A stretch of DNA of 61,494 bases, from contig JAEUUT010000223.1 of the NCBI GenBank assembly GCA_016787415.1, positions 1 to 61,494 on the forward strand, given 5' to 3'. The stretch is from Saprospiraceae bacterium. GTDB lineage: Bacteria; Bacteroidota; Bacteroidia; Chitinophagales; Saprospiraceae. Below, piece by piece: positions 43,328-52,353 of the stretch. Numbering within the stretch: the first letter of the stretch is position 1; the number at the start of each line of letters is the position of its first letter. The notes beneath the pieces are model-generated. The model was not told the DNA's origin. It saw only the letters and a program-made list of their open reading frames with translations, and did not search any database. The position numbers were made by a program, and so were the translations under genes.

Positions 43328-45079
43328 TTAGTAACCCGGGTTCTGGTGCAGAACATCGGCGCCCTGGCGGTCGATTTGCGTCTGCGGAATCGGGTAGTAC
43401 TCGTTTTTGTTGGCTGTGAACGAAGAGCCACCGAGTGCAACTGGCAGTTTGCCACCTTCATAAGCGAGGTAAGCATCCAGCGTAGCGTCGGCGATACCCC
43501 AGCGTACCAGGTCGAAGAAGCGATGTCCTTCGCCAGACAGTTCGAGTTTGCGCTCGAAACGAACGGCACTGCGGGCAGCGTCAGCGCTGGTCCATGGCGT
43601 GTTGTACAGACCGATCACGTAGTTGGCTGCATTGTTGCCGCTGGCATCTTTCACCCAGGTAGCCGAGTTGGCTGCGCGGTTGCGCACCTGATTTACCAGT
43701 GCGCGGGCTGCTTCCAGGTTATTCAATTCGATTTCGCATTCAGCCTGCATCAGCAGTACGTCTGCAAAACGAATGATTACATAGTTCATAGCGCCATAAC
43801 CACGCGTCCAGGAGCTACCGTCGGTGAGGGTACCTTCCTGCGATTTGTAGTAGATGTACTTTTTAGGTGCATATGGACCTGCATAAGCCTGGTCGCGAAT
43901 CCAGTCGTAGCCTGGGAATGGACCCCAGTCGAGGTAAGAAATACCGCGGCGGCCTACAGAGTGGTCGAGACGTGGATCGAGGTTACCAGCATCTGGTGTG
44001 AATGCCGCGCTGGACAGGATACCCTGGTCGGTTTTCACTTCGTTGGCAGCATTGTTATACGAACCATCGAGCAGTGGCAGACCGTTAGCATCCGTGCGGA
44101 AAGAGTTCACCAGCTCGAAACTTGGCTGGAAGAATCCGCAGCAGTTACCCGGGCCGGCAGGGCCGGTGTTGTACGGGAAGTTCAGTACGAAATCAGGGTT
44201 AGCGTTGTTTGTGCTACCCGTGTTTGTCGCAGCCTGTACAGCAAAGATCGACTCTTTGTTGTTGTCAAACTCGGCATTGAACAGTTGTGCGTAATTGTCC
44301 ATCAGGCCATAAGCAGCGCCGCTAGCGGTTTTACCGCTGGAGATCACCTGATTGAACATATTTTTCGCATCCTGATACTTCTTCTGATAGAGGTATGTTT
44401 TGCCCAGGTAAGCAGCGGCAGCCCATTTGTTGGCGCGGCCGGCAGCACCCTGTGTTTCAGGCAGATTATCGAAAGCATACTGGAAGTCGGCTTCGATATT
44501 CGACCAGATATCAGCAGTATTAGCCACTTTTACGGCTTCGTCAGAAGAAAGCGTTTCGTCAACGTACGGAACGTTGTTGTACGATTTTTTCAGTTCGAAG
44601 TAGTAGTGGCCGCGCAGGAAACGAGCCTCGCCAGAGATGCGCTTTTTGTCGGCATCCGTGAGCGTTGCGTCTGTAGAGATAGCCAGGATACGCAGCGTGG
44701 AGTTGCAACGGCTGATACCTTCGTACAGCGGGCCCCAGCGGTCGGACACTACGCGAGAGGTAGGAGTCGTTTCGAAACGCTGAATTGGGTTGATGTCGTT
44801 GAAGTCACCAGCATTGGTGCCTTTGTTGGCATCACCGCCCTGAATACTGCCGTTGGTCCAGTTGGAGGCGCCACCGAAGTAGTTGCCGCGACCGCCCAGC
44901 ATACTGTAAGCACCAATCAGGAGTCCCTCAAGGCCTTTTTTGGAAGACAGAACTTCTTCCGTCAATTGACCTGTAGGCTGAATTTGCAAAAACTCCTTTT
45001 TGCACGCTACCAGGATCAGATTACCCACCAAAATGATATTGAGGGCAATCAGAATTTTATTATTGATATTTTTTTTCAT
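43328..45079 (-). CDS. SusD/RagB family nutrient-binding lipoprotein
   Basis: 583-residue outer-membrane lipoprotein that caps the SusC barrel and binds the nutrient, usually a glycan or peptide. Signal peptide ends ILVAC (Cys26). The N-terminal EFLQIQPTGQLTEEVLSSKK and the next segment LEGLLIGAYSMLGGRG are diagnostic of the family; TPR-like helices occupy about 80-250, and the C-terminal ELSGEGHRFFDLVRWGIAD motif is present. It is 37 bases downstream of susC. Ligand not predictable from sequence; no glycosidase lies in the window. Confidence 0.95.
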   Translation of the reverse strand: MKKNINNKILIALNIILVGNLILVACKKEFLQIQPTGQLTEEVLSSKKGLEGLLIGAYSMLGGRGNYFGGASNWTNGSIQGGDANKGTNAGDFNDINPIQRFETTPTSRVVSDRWGPLYEGISRCNSTLRILAISTDATLTDADKKRISGEARFLRGHYYFELKKSYNNVPYVDETLSSDEAVKVANTADIWSNIEADFQYAFDNLPETQGAAGRANKWAAAAYLGKTYLYQKKYQDAKNMFNQVISSGKTASGAAYGLMDNYAQLFNAEFDNNKESIFAVQAATNTGSTNNANPDFVLNFPYNTGPAGPGNCCGFFQPSFELVNSFRTDANGLPLLDGSYNNAANEVKTDQGILSSAAFTPDAGNLDPRLDHSVGRRGISYLDWGPFPGYDWIRDQAYAGPYAPKKYIYYKSQEGTLTDGSSWTRGYGAMNYVIIRFADVLLMQAECEIELNNLEAARALVNQVRNRAANSATWVKDASGNNAANYVIGLYNTPWTSADAARSAVRFERKLELSGEGHRFFDLVRWGIADATLDAYLAYEGGKLPVALGGSSFTANKNEYYPIPQTQIDRQGADVLHQNPGY

Positions 45080-45116
45080 GTTGTATTAACTTTTGAAAAA
45101 TCAATTTCGAAAAGGT

Positions 45117-48100
45117 TTAGAAACCAGCGCTTACACCGAACATGAAACTACGCGTTACAGGGTAGTTACCAATGTCGATACCAAAGGTAGTATCAGCAGC
45201 ACCGCCTACAGCAGGATCGAGGCCCTGGTATTTGGAGATGGTGAATACGTTGTTGGTTGATACATAGAAACGGAGGCGCTTCATTTTCATTTTGCTCAGT
45301 GCGCTGGCAGGAACGGTGTAACCGATCGCCAGGTTTTGCATACGAGCATAAGAGCCGTCTTCTACATAGAAAGAGTTGGCTTGTGTGTTGGTACTGAAGT
45401 TGGAAACGTTTTCGAAGATCGGCGTTTCAGCACCTGTGTTAGCCGTTGTCCAGGAGTCTTTCACGCGAGCGCTGACCGCAGCACCTGTGAACGACGGATA
45501 GAAGTCGGTGTACCATTTCGACATGTTGAACACCTTGTTACCCAGTGAAGTGTAGATATAGGTTTCAACGTCGAAGTTGCCGAGGGTAACTTTAAAGTTC
45601 ACACCGCCCATGAATTTTGGTACTGGAGTGCCCAGGTACGTACGGTCGGCTGCGTCGATTTTTCCATCAGGAGCACCGGTCAGTTTACCTTCTGCATTGT
45701 AACCGTTCAGGTCGGCATACCGGAAGCGGCCTGGGCCTGCGCCGTCCTGATCTGGAGCAGCGTCTACTTCAGCCTGGTCTTTGAACAGACCTACTACCTG
45801 GTAGCCATAGAAAGAAGAGATCGAGTATCCAATCTGGTTGCGGATCGGCGGAGAGCTGAGGCGGTTGGTTGGCGGAGAGTTATCGAAGTAGTCGATACCA
45901 GGAGCCAGGGCTGTGATTTCATTGTGCAGCCAGCTACCAGTCAGTGTCAGTTCGTATTTCGAGTTGGCACTGAAACGGCCTTTGTTCACGATTTGCAGGT
46001 CGATACCTTCGTTGAGCATGCTGGCGATGTTCACAGCAGGAGAAGCAGCGGAAGAACCGATTACCTGCGGCAGTGGTACAGTGTACAGCAGGTCTTTGGT
46101 TTTTTTGCGCCACAGGTCGAGGATCACGTCCCATTTGCCATTACCCAGCAAAGCGTCGAAACCGAAGTTGCTGGTTTCGGAAGTTTCCCATTTTGCATCA
46201 GGGTTACCGATACGGCTTTTGTAGAAACCTTCTACAGTGCTGGTGTTGCTACCGTTGATGTCGTAGTACGAGTCATTTACGTTACCACCGAAGAGGCTAA
46301 ACTGGTTGAGGCTGCTGATATTGGAGTTACCCATCTGGCCCCAGCCACCGCGCAGTTTCAGGTCGTCGAGGAAAGTTACACCTTCCATGAACGGCTCGGC
46401 GGAGATACGCCATGCTGCAGAAACGGCAGGGAATACACCATAACGGTTGGTTTCACCAAATACGGAAGAACCATCACGACGCAGTACACCTGTCAGGTAA
46501 TACTTTTCGCGGAAGCCATAGTTTACACGACCGAATACAGAGAAGAAGTGCGGCAGCGTGATGTAGCCGGAACTTGCCTGACGGTTGGAAACCGTGTTCA
46601 GGTTGATGTAGTTTGGATCTGTAGAGAACGGATTCAAACCGGAAGCATCCGTGAAACGGCCATTTCCGGAGTTGATGGCTTCAATACCGCCCAGGAGGTC
46701 GAGAGAAGACTCACCGAACTGCGCTTTATACGAAGCCGTGTTGGTGAATGTCCAGTTTACGAAGTAAGAACTGCCTTCGCCGTAGCCGAAACTTGCGTTG
46801 TTTTCAGAGTTTTCGTACTGCAGGCGGGTGTAGTTTTTGTAAGCGGAAGAACTGGCGAAACCACCGATGCTGCTGCGGATGGTCAGGTTTTTGATCGGGT
46901 CGATTTCGATGTAGAAGTTACCCAAGGTACCAAAACCAAAATTGCGGTTGTTGGCGATGCCATCGCGTTCTGCTACCGGGTTACGCGGGTTGTTGAAACC
47001 TTTTGCAGCCGTACCGGCGTAGCCACCGAATTCGTCATAAATCGGAATGATGGAAGGCATACGGAAGGCACTCAGGATAGCATTTTCGTCGCCTGGTACA
47101 CCGGCGCCGTTGTTGCCACCACCCTGACCGAGTACGCGGCGATACAGAATCTGCAGGTTTTCACCTACGCGCACACGCTTGCTCAGGTCGAACTCCGAAT
47201 TGATACGGAAAGTGTGACGATCGAAAGAGTTGTTGAGCAGGATACCATCGATGTGCTGAACACTTACGCTGGAATAGAAACGCATGCGATCCGTAGAAGC
47301 CGTGAAGCCCAGCGAGTGGCGGGTCATTGGCGAATTGGCGGTAATGGCATCATACCAGTCAGTACCAGCCTTGTTGGCTTTTACTACCTGGTAAACTGGG
47401 CCTACCGTTGGGTCGACATTGTACTTGGCTTTCTCTGCATTCAGGTCAACATTGCCGATGACACCCGCAGCGCCGCCTACGTTGATGTAGTCGGGGAGCA
47501 CAGGCGTAGCGCCGGAGCCGTACTGTGGGTGGCTGGGCGTCTGGCCGGTATTGCGCAGGGCATTCCAGGTCCAATCGGCCAGTTCCTGTGGATTCAGCAT
47601 TTCCTGACCTTTACCAGGTGTAGTGAAACCTACAGAACCGTCGTAAGAAATAGTCAGTGGCTGGGTCTTTTTCGTACCGCGTTTGGTGGTGAATACGATT
47701 ACACCACTGGCAGCGCGCGCACCATAGATAGAGGCAGCAGCAGCGTCTTTCAGTACAGTTGTCGTTTCAATATCGTCTGGAGACAGGAAGTCGACGTTAT
47801 ACGTCGGCAAACCGTCTACGATATACAGCGGTTCGTTGCCACCGAAGGCGTTAAAACCACGAACACGAACGATACTGGCAGTACCTGGCTGACCGTTGGT
47901 AATAACCGTTACACCGGCCACACGGCCTTGCAACTGCTGTTCTACGTTACCCGAAGGTACGGCAGTCAGGTCACGGGTTTTTACCGTGGAAACGGAACCG
48001 GTGGTTTGCTTGCGCGTATCAACCGTGTAACCCGTTACAACCAACTCTGTAATGAGTGTTTCGTTGGGCTGGAGGGCCAGGTCGAATGTACCGCCTTCTC

Positions 48101-48398
48101 CCACTTCTACGTTTTTACCTTCGTATCCAGTGTACGAAATGGAGATAGTGGAACCAGCAGGTACGGACAGTTTGTAATTGCCGTCGATGTCAGTAGTAGT
48201 ACCCGTCGAAGTGCCTTTTACAGACACTGTTACGCCGGGCAGGCCATTGCCGTTCTCGTCGGTAATTTTACCGCTGATTTGCTTTTGCGCAAAGACCGAA
48301 GTGGTCAAAAACAGCAAAAACATGACCATCAGCCCTCCCCAAAATCTGGTACGATCCGGGGGGGTGATGAATCGATTGGTAAGTTGTTTTTCCTTCAT
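45117..48398 (-). CDS. SusC/RagA family TonB-linked outer membrane receptor
   Basis: 1093-residue outer-membrane importer. Signal peptide ends SVFAQ (about 38), then a carboxypeptidase-regulatory domain (KQISGKITDENGNGLPGVTV, about 39-120), a TonB-box-like ELVVTGYTV, plug domain with the SusC signature VRVRGFNAFGGNEPLYIVDG, and a large barrel ending RSFMFGVSAGF. Works with the SusD lipoprotein to import a polymeric nutrient using TonB energy. An AraC regulator is encoded 490 bases upstream on the same strand and is a candidate controller (inference). No promoter fitting TAnnTTTG was found directly upstream. Confidence 0.95.
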   Translation of the reverse strand: MKEKQLTNRFITPPDRTRFWGGLMVMFLLFLTTSVFAQKQISGKITDENGNGLPGVTVSVKGTSTGTTTDIDGNYKLSVPAGSTISISYTGYEGKNVEVGEGGTFDLALQPNETLITELVVTGYTVDTRKQTTGSVSTVKTRDLTAVPSGNVEQQLQGRVAGVTVITNGQPGTASIVRVRGFNAFGGNEPLYIVDGLPTYNVDFLSPDDIETTTVLKDAAAASIYGARAASGVIVFTTKRGTKKTQPLTISYDGSVGFTTPGKGQEMLNPQELADWTWNALRNTGQTPSHPQYGSGATPVLPDYINVGGAAGVIGNVDLNAEKAKYNVDPTVGPVYQVVKANKAGTDWYDAITANSPMTRHSLGFTASTDRMRFYSSVSVQHIDGILLNNSFDRHTFRINSEFDLSKRVRVGENLQILYRRVLGQGGGNNGAGVPGDENAILSAFRMPSIIPIYDEFGGYAGTAAKGFNNPRNPVAERDGIANNRNFGFGTLGNFYIEIDPIKNLTIRSSIGGFASSSAYKNYTRLQYENSENNASFGYGEGSSYFVNWTFTNTASYKAQFGESSLDLLGGIEAINSGNGRFTDASGLNPFSTDPNYINLNTVSNRQASSGYITLPHFFSVFGRVNYGFREKYYLTGVLRRDGSSVFGETNRYGVFPAVSAAWRISAEPFMEGVTFLDDLKLRGGWGQMGNSNISSLNQFSLFGGNVNDSYYDINGSNTSTVEGFYKSRIGNPDAKWETSETSNFGFDALLGNGKWDVILDLWRKKTKDLLYTVPLPQVIGSSAASPAVNIASMLNEGIDLQIVNKGRFSANSKYELTLTGSWLHNEITALAPGIDYFDNSPPTNRLSSPPIRNQIGYSISSFYGYQVVGLFKDQAEVDAAPDQDGAGPGRFRYADLNGYNAEGKLTGAPDGKIDAADRTYLGTPVPKFMGGVNFKVTLGNFDVETYIYTSLGNKVFNMSKWYTDFYPSFTGAAVSARVKDSWTTANTGAETPIFENVSNFSTNTQANSFYVEDGSYARMQNLAIGYTVPASALSKMKMKRLRFYVSTNNVFTISKYQGLDPAVGGAADTTFGIDIGNYPVTRSFMFGVSAGF

Positions 48399-48891
48399 GC
48401 GAATGAAATTTGAATGAATTTGAATAAAGTATTAGTTCTATAGTGAGTTGAATGAAGCCAATTGAATCGCTGTAATTAAACAGAGGGTTTTGAGGGAAAT
48501 GCTTGTACTGCACCGAAAACCCTGAAACAGGGTGTCGCAAGAAGACCCATTTCAAGGATTTTTAAAACTTGGTCCCAATCAGCAGGCAACAAGTGGCTGA
48601 AATATCATTCAAAATAGCGGAGTTACTGCCTCAACTGTTCAGTGTGGTGGGCCCAAACAGCAGGCAACTTCATCATCCTCCTTTCTCACTCCCCGTTTAT
48701 TCCATTGCCGATTCGAAATGGCAGCACTCCGGAAAACAGACTTTTCAAAAACCAAATTATACCAAAATTCGCTTGTTTTGATACAATTATAATTTTGTCA
48801 AACTACGCAATGACAGCGAATTTATTATGGGGCAAAAGTGGATTCTGAGGCATAGCAACGGGTAACACTTTTCAGATAAATCGTGGTACTT
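48399..48891. other. Regulatory spacer upstream of susC
   Basis: Gene-free 493 bases between AraC stop and susC start. It contains CCCTGAAACAGGG (48522-48534, small hairpin) and two copies of CCCAAnCAGCAGGCAAC (48574-48590 and 48651-48667), 78 bases apart, which could be regulator-binding direct repeats. ORFs on the plus strand here are not convincing. Confidence 0.35.
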
Positions 48892-49713
48892 TTAGGAAGT
48901 AAGGCTTTTTGCCGCCGTCCTGAACTCTGTCGGGGTCAGACCCGTTTTTTTGTGAAACACACGTGTGAAGTAAGACTTCTCATTGTACCCCAGATCAAAT
49001 CCAATTTCCGAAACAGTACGCGAGGTGCCGATCAGTAATTGTCTGGCTTCCAGCAACTTACGCGTTTCGATGATTTCCGAAACGCTTTTCCCAAACATGG
49101 CGTGACATACGTTGTTGAGGTGGCGAACAGAGATATTCAGTTTCTCGGCATACGTCTTACAACCTGCAGCACTGCGGTAATTGGCTTCCAGTATCTTCAA
49201 AAAATTATTGAACAGCATCACCTGGGTGCTCTTGGCTTCAGGGGCCGCCGGCAAATTTTTCTTTCGTTCGGTGTCGATCATGGCAATCAACGCACACAGC
49301 AAATGCCGGATCACCAGGTAATCAGGCGATGGCATCTGGTATTCGCGGTTCATCATCTGGCAGAGCGCCGTCATGCGTTCAATGGTCTCCGGTGTTGAAA
49401 ACGGATAACAGGAGGTTTCCAGAAATTTGGAAAATGTACTGAGCGGGGTGCCGGGTGCGAACTCGCTTTTATACTGAATTACCCAGCCTCGTGCGTCTTT
49501 GCTGGGCTGCGTATAATGAATTTTGCCCATCGGGATAAATACCACCGATGGCGCCACCGAGCGCTCGATTCGAAAGTCGATGTAATGATCCAACTGACCG
49601 TTGGTACCCACCAGTATCTCCTCGTATTCGTGCCTGCACAGGGGTTCGGGGTGTGCCAGCCTGTAATCGACGTTCGACTGTGTTACTTCAAAAATGTTGA
49701 ATAACTGTTGCAT
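48892..49713 (-). CDS. AraC-family transcriptional regulator
   Basis: 273 residues: an N-terminal cupin-like sensory domain (about 20-110: YEEILVGTNGQLDHYIDF, SVVFIPMGKIHYTQP), a helical linker, and a C-terminal AraC/XylS DNA-binding domain with two helix-turn-helix motifs (about 170-273; TYAEKLNISVRHLNNVCHAM, SEIGFDLGYNEKSYFTRVFH and KKTGLTPTEFR). It lies upstream of susC on the same strand, with a 493-base spacer carrying a direct repeat, so control of the susCD locus is a reasonable inference. Effector unknown. Confidence 0.92.
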   Translation of the reverse strand: MQQLFNIFEVTQSNVDYRLAHPEPLCRHEYEEILVGTNGQLDHYIDFRIERSVAPSVVFIPMGKIHYTQPSKDARGWVIQYKSEFAPGTPLSTFSKFLETSCYPFSTPETIERMTALCQMMNREYQMPSPDYLVIRHLLCALIAMIDTERKKNLPAAPEAKSTQVMLFNNFLKILEANYRSAAGCKTYAEKLNISVRHLNNVCHAMFGKSVSEIIETRKLLEARQLLIGTSRTVSEIGFDLGYNEKSYFTRVFHKKTGLTPTEFRTAAKSLTS

Positions 49714-49930
49714 TGGTTGAATGCTTCACTCAATTTTCACAGGCGAAAGTATACACTTCTTGAAAACCAAGATAGATTCTGTCAACTTTTGTTTATATAA
49801 AATATTTTACTGTAAAAATTTGACATACAAGAATATGCGCAAAGACAAAAATTCCGCAACCGTTTGCGCCCAAAAGCGCATTCTTTTTCAATTTGGCTTA
49901 CTTTTCGCTCAAAGATTACAGAGCGGGATA

Positions 49931-49953
49931 ATTTGTGTTAAATACACACAAAT
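49931..49953. promoter_or_regulatory. Candidate operator palindrome upstream of the histidine kinase
   Basis: ATTTGTGT (49931-49938) and ACACAAAT (49946-49953) form a perfect 8-base inverted repeat around seven bases, in the divergent spacer between the AraC gene and the kinase gene, close to a TATTTTTAG sequence. It could be a dimer-binding site; no regulator can be named. Confidence 0.35.
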
Positions 49954-49984
49954 CGACTATTTTTAGCCCGCAAACACAAACTTT

Positions 49985-50911
49985 ATGCGCATCCGCCGGC
50001 AATACCGCCCGCTCTGGTTTATCATCACCAGCCTGGCGCTTCTGGGTATTTTTTTGATCTACTGGCTCTACACGGTATGGACGGAACTGTACGGATCGGT
50101 GTACGGCGAAACCGACTACTGGTCGGGCGAAATGGTACCCTACATCCTGGTGGCGTTTCTCCTGATGGGTGTCATTGTAATTTCCTTCGGAATGCTGCTC
50201 CGAAACCTGCGCCGCGAATACCAACTGGGAAAACTCAAAAATGATTTTATCAGCAGCATGTCGCACGAACTGCGCAGCCCGATCGCTACGATCAGCATCG
50301 CGCTGGAAACCCTGTCGGTCGATGATGACCCGGCCGGAGCATCGGCAGAATTGCTGCGAGTGTCCAAACTGGAACTCGAACGCCTCAATCTACTTGTGGA
50401 TCGGGTGCTGCGGCTCTCCATGTTTGAAGACCGGGAACCGGCGCTGTATCCGGAGCCGCTTGATATGTACCAGATCGTACAGCAGGTGGTACTCGCTAAT
50501 CGCTTGCGGGCCGAACGCAAGCAGGCTGTTATTACGCTCTTGCCGGAAAATCCCGAGATATTTATGTTGAGTGGCGACCGGATTCATCTTACCAGCATTG
50601 TCTTTAACCTGCTCGACAATTCATTGAAATATGTAAGCCGGGCGCCCCGCATCCGGGTTGAATTAAGCCGGAATGAAAAAATGATCGTGCTCAGGATTAC
50701 GGACAATGGCATTGGAATCGCGCCCGAACACCATCAAAAGGTGTTTGAAAAATTTTTCCGGGTGCCTGTTGAAAAAGGTATGTACAACAGTGGCCACGGG
50801 TTGGGGCTCAGTTATGTGTCGAATGTAATCCTGCAACACGGTGGAACTATTTCGCTGGAAAGCCAGCCCGGAAAAGGAAGTACCTTTATCATAGAACTGC
50901 CAGCCTTGTAA
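49985..50911 (+). CDS. Sensor histidine kinase
   Basis: 308-residue two-component sensor kinase. Two membrane spans (about 11-32 and 53-72) enclose a very small periplasmic loop of about 20 residues, so the signal is probably sensed in the membrane or by a partner. The dimerisation/phosphoacceptor helix contains the H-box FISSMSHELRSPIATI with His94; the catalytic domain shows the N-box VFNLLDNSLKY, G1 DNGIGIAP, F-box FEKFFRVP and G2 GHGLGLSYV. No HAMP domain. No response regulator gene adjoins it, so it is an orphan here. Convergent with the PlsC-type gene, only two bases between stops. Confidence 0.93.
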   Translation: MRIRRQYRPLWFIITSLALLGIFLIYWLYTVWTELYGSVYGETDYWSGEMVPYILVAFLLMGVIVISFGMLLRNLRREYQLGKLKNDFISSMSHELRSPIATISIALETLSVDDDPAGASAELLRVSKLELERLNLLVDRVLRLSMFEDREPALYPEPLDMYQIVQQVVLANRLRAERKQAVITLLPENPEIFMLSGDRIHLTSIVFNLLDNSLKYVSRAPRIRVELSRNEKMIVLRITDNGIGIAPEHHQKVFEKFFRVPVEKGMYNSGHGLGLSYVSNVILQHGGTISLESQPGKGSTFIIELPAL

Positions 50912-50913
50912 AT

Positions 50914-52209
50914 TCAGGCGCCGCCCGACAAGTCCCGGAGGAGTTCGGCTCGTTCTGCCTGTAATGCCTGCTGCTCCCCGACAGATAAACTCCTGAAACG
51001 GCGACACGATTGCCATTTTTTCCATACATCCTGGTAATGCTCCACAAAATACCCCAACCCGATACAACACAGGATGACAAGCCCGGCCGACCACTGATTG
51101 TGTATTCCGAGCGCCCAGGGCGCCCACGACAAGGCGATGCCGAATGTAAAAGACCCTGCCAGCACTTTGATATTGGAATCGTAGCCAATGTACAGTTTCA
51201 TTTTTTTGGCCAGCCACCAGGGTAAAAAGCAGGGAATGGCCCAAAATATCCAGCCCGCCATGAAAAAAGGCAGCCCCAGTATTAACAACAATATTTGCGA
51301 GGTTTTCATACCGGCAAATGCTGATTGGGCGCCGAGGTCATTGGCCCCGCTTTTTGCCAGTCGAGAAAAATAGGACTCCGTTTTATCTACAAGTAACTGA
51401 TTATCCAGGTGTTGTGCTATCATTTGCCTGCTTCGGTGAAACGCCGCTTCGGCAGATACCGGGGCCGTATTTTGCAACATTTTTTCCCAGTGGCCCACCA
51501 CGCGTTCGCCCGCTTCGTCGCGTGTATCGATCGTCAGGTTTCGGACGGTCTGTTCGAGGTAAACGGTGAAATCATCCACTGCCTTTTCTGCATCCTGTTG
51601 TACCGACTCCTGCCACTCCGCTGCCTTTATCGGCGCCCCAAAATGCACCACTATATCGCTGCGAAACAGGTTGGGGGCGTTATACGACAGCCCGACAGGG
51701 ATAATTTTCACATCCAGTTGCCAGTTATTCCGTTGCTCGGCGCCGAAAGCAATGCGAGCAGTGCCGGTTTTAAACGGGCGCACCCAGCGGTTCATCCAAC
51801 TGACGCCTTCGGCAGCGATATACAGCACGCCGCCCGCTTCGAGGTGCCGATAAGACGCTTCGAATGCAGCGTCGTTGTTGCGGTCTTCGCCTTCGGCCAC
51901 ATCCTCGCGGCGCTTTACGGGGATACAGAACAGGCGCGTCAGTATCCAATTGCTGACCGGGTGTTTGAACAAACCGTAATTCGCCAGAAAAAACATCTCC
52001 TGCCGGATGGGAATGCCCACGTTTAACACATCCATCAATGTGCTGGGGTGGTTGCTAATGACAATGGCCGGGCCGTCGAAGCGCAGGTTCTCTGTTCCCA
52101 GCACCGTTCGCCGTCGATAAAAAACACGCGTACCCGCCCATGCATATACACGCAGGAGGAAATAAATGACCCGAAGAACGGGATGCAGCCTGATGTTTGT
52201 GTAAGCCAA
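50914..52209 (-). CDS. PlsC-type phospholipid acyltransferase
   Basis: 431-residue membrane-associated acyltransferase of the glycerol-phosphate/lysophosphatidate group. The catalytic motif reads SNHPSTLMD (His54 and Asp60), an H-X5-D spacing as in one GPAT/DHAPAT-like branch, in place of the usual H-X4-D; the downstream motifs IPVKRREDV, LYIAAEGVSWMNRW and KIIPVGLSY are in place. C-terminal membrane spans (about 295-395) extend it beyond typical PlsC. It is probably a glycerol-3-phosphate or lysophospholipid acyltransferase; the exact substrate is uncertain. A family G palindrome begins 5 bases upstream of its start. Confidence 0.88.
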   Translation of the reverse strand: MAYTNIRLHPVLRVIYFLLRVYAWAGTRVFYRRRTVLGTENLRFDGPAIVISNHPSTLMDVLNVGIPIRQEMFFLANYGLFKHPVSNWILTRLFCIPVKRREDVAEGEDRNNDAAFEASYRHLEAGGVLYIAAEGVSWMNRWVRPFKTGTARIAFGAEQRNNWQLDVKIIPVGLSYNAPNLFRSDIVVHFGAPIKAAEWQESVQQDAEKAVDDFTVYLEQTVRNLTIDTRDEAGERVVGHWEKMLQNTAPVSAEAAFHRSRQMIAQHLDNQLLVDKTESYFSRLAKSGANDLGAQSAFAGMKTSQILLLILGLPFFMAGWIFWAIPCFLPWWLAKKMKLYIGYDSNIKVLAGSFTFGIALSWAPWALGIHNQWSAGLVILCCIGLGYFVEHYQDVWKKWQSCRRFRSLSVGEQQALQAERAELLRDLSGGA

Positions 52210-52214
52210 AAGCA

Positions 52215-52347
52215 GAGTTATGAGTTATGAGTTATGAGTTATGAGTTATGAGTTATGAGTGTTTGTGCTATATGCCCGGCCGCTCTATTTGCGACGCCAA
52301 TAGTACAGCACAAACACTCATAACTCATAACTCATAACTCATAACTC
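52215..52347. repeat. Palindromic word element, heptamer family G
   Basis: Left arm: six exact GAGTTAT heptamers (52215-52256) closing with GAGTGTTTGTGCT; right arm 52307-52347: AGCACAAACACTC then four ATAACTC-type heptamers. Spacer 37 bases. It bridges the PlsC gene 5' end and the stop (52354) of the gliding-type exoprotein gene. Confidence 0.92.
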
Positions 52348-52353
52348 TAAAAC

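Noticed and set aside
45924..48413. An 829-codon open frame antisense to susC, and similar long antisense frames (7784-9322, 13813-15435, 9524-10582)
   Set aside because: They lie wholly opposite well-supported receptor or exoprotein genes, have no family motifs or signal peptides, and are expected from the codon bias of the real strand.
48569..48848. Short plus-strand ORFs upstream of susC
   Set aside because: Overlapping, low quality, and located in an AT-rich regulatory spacer.
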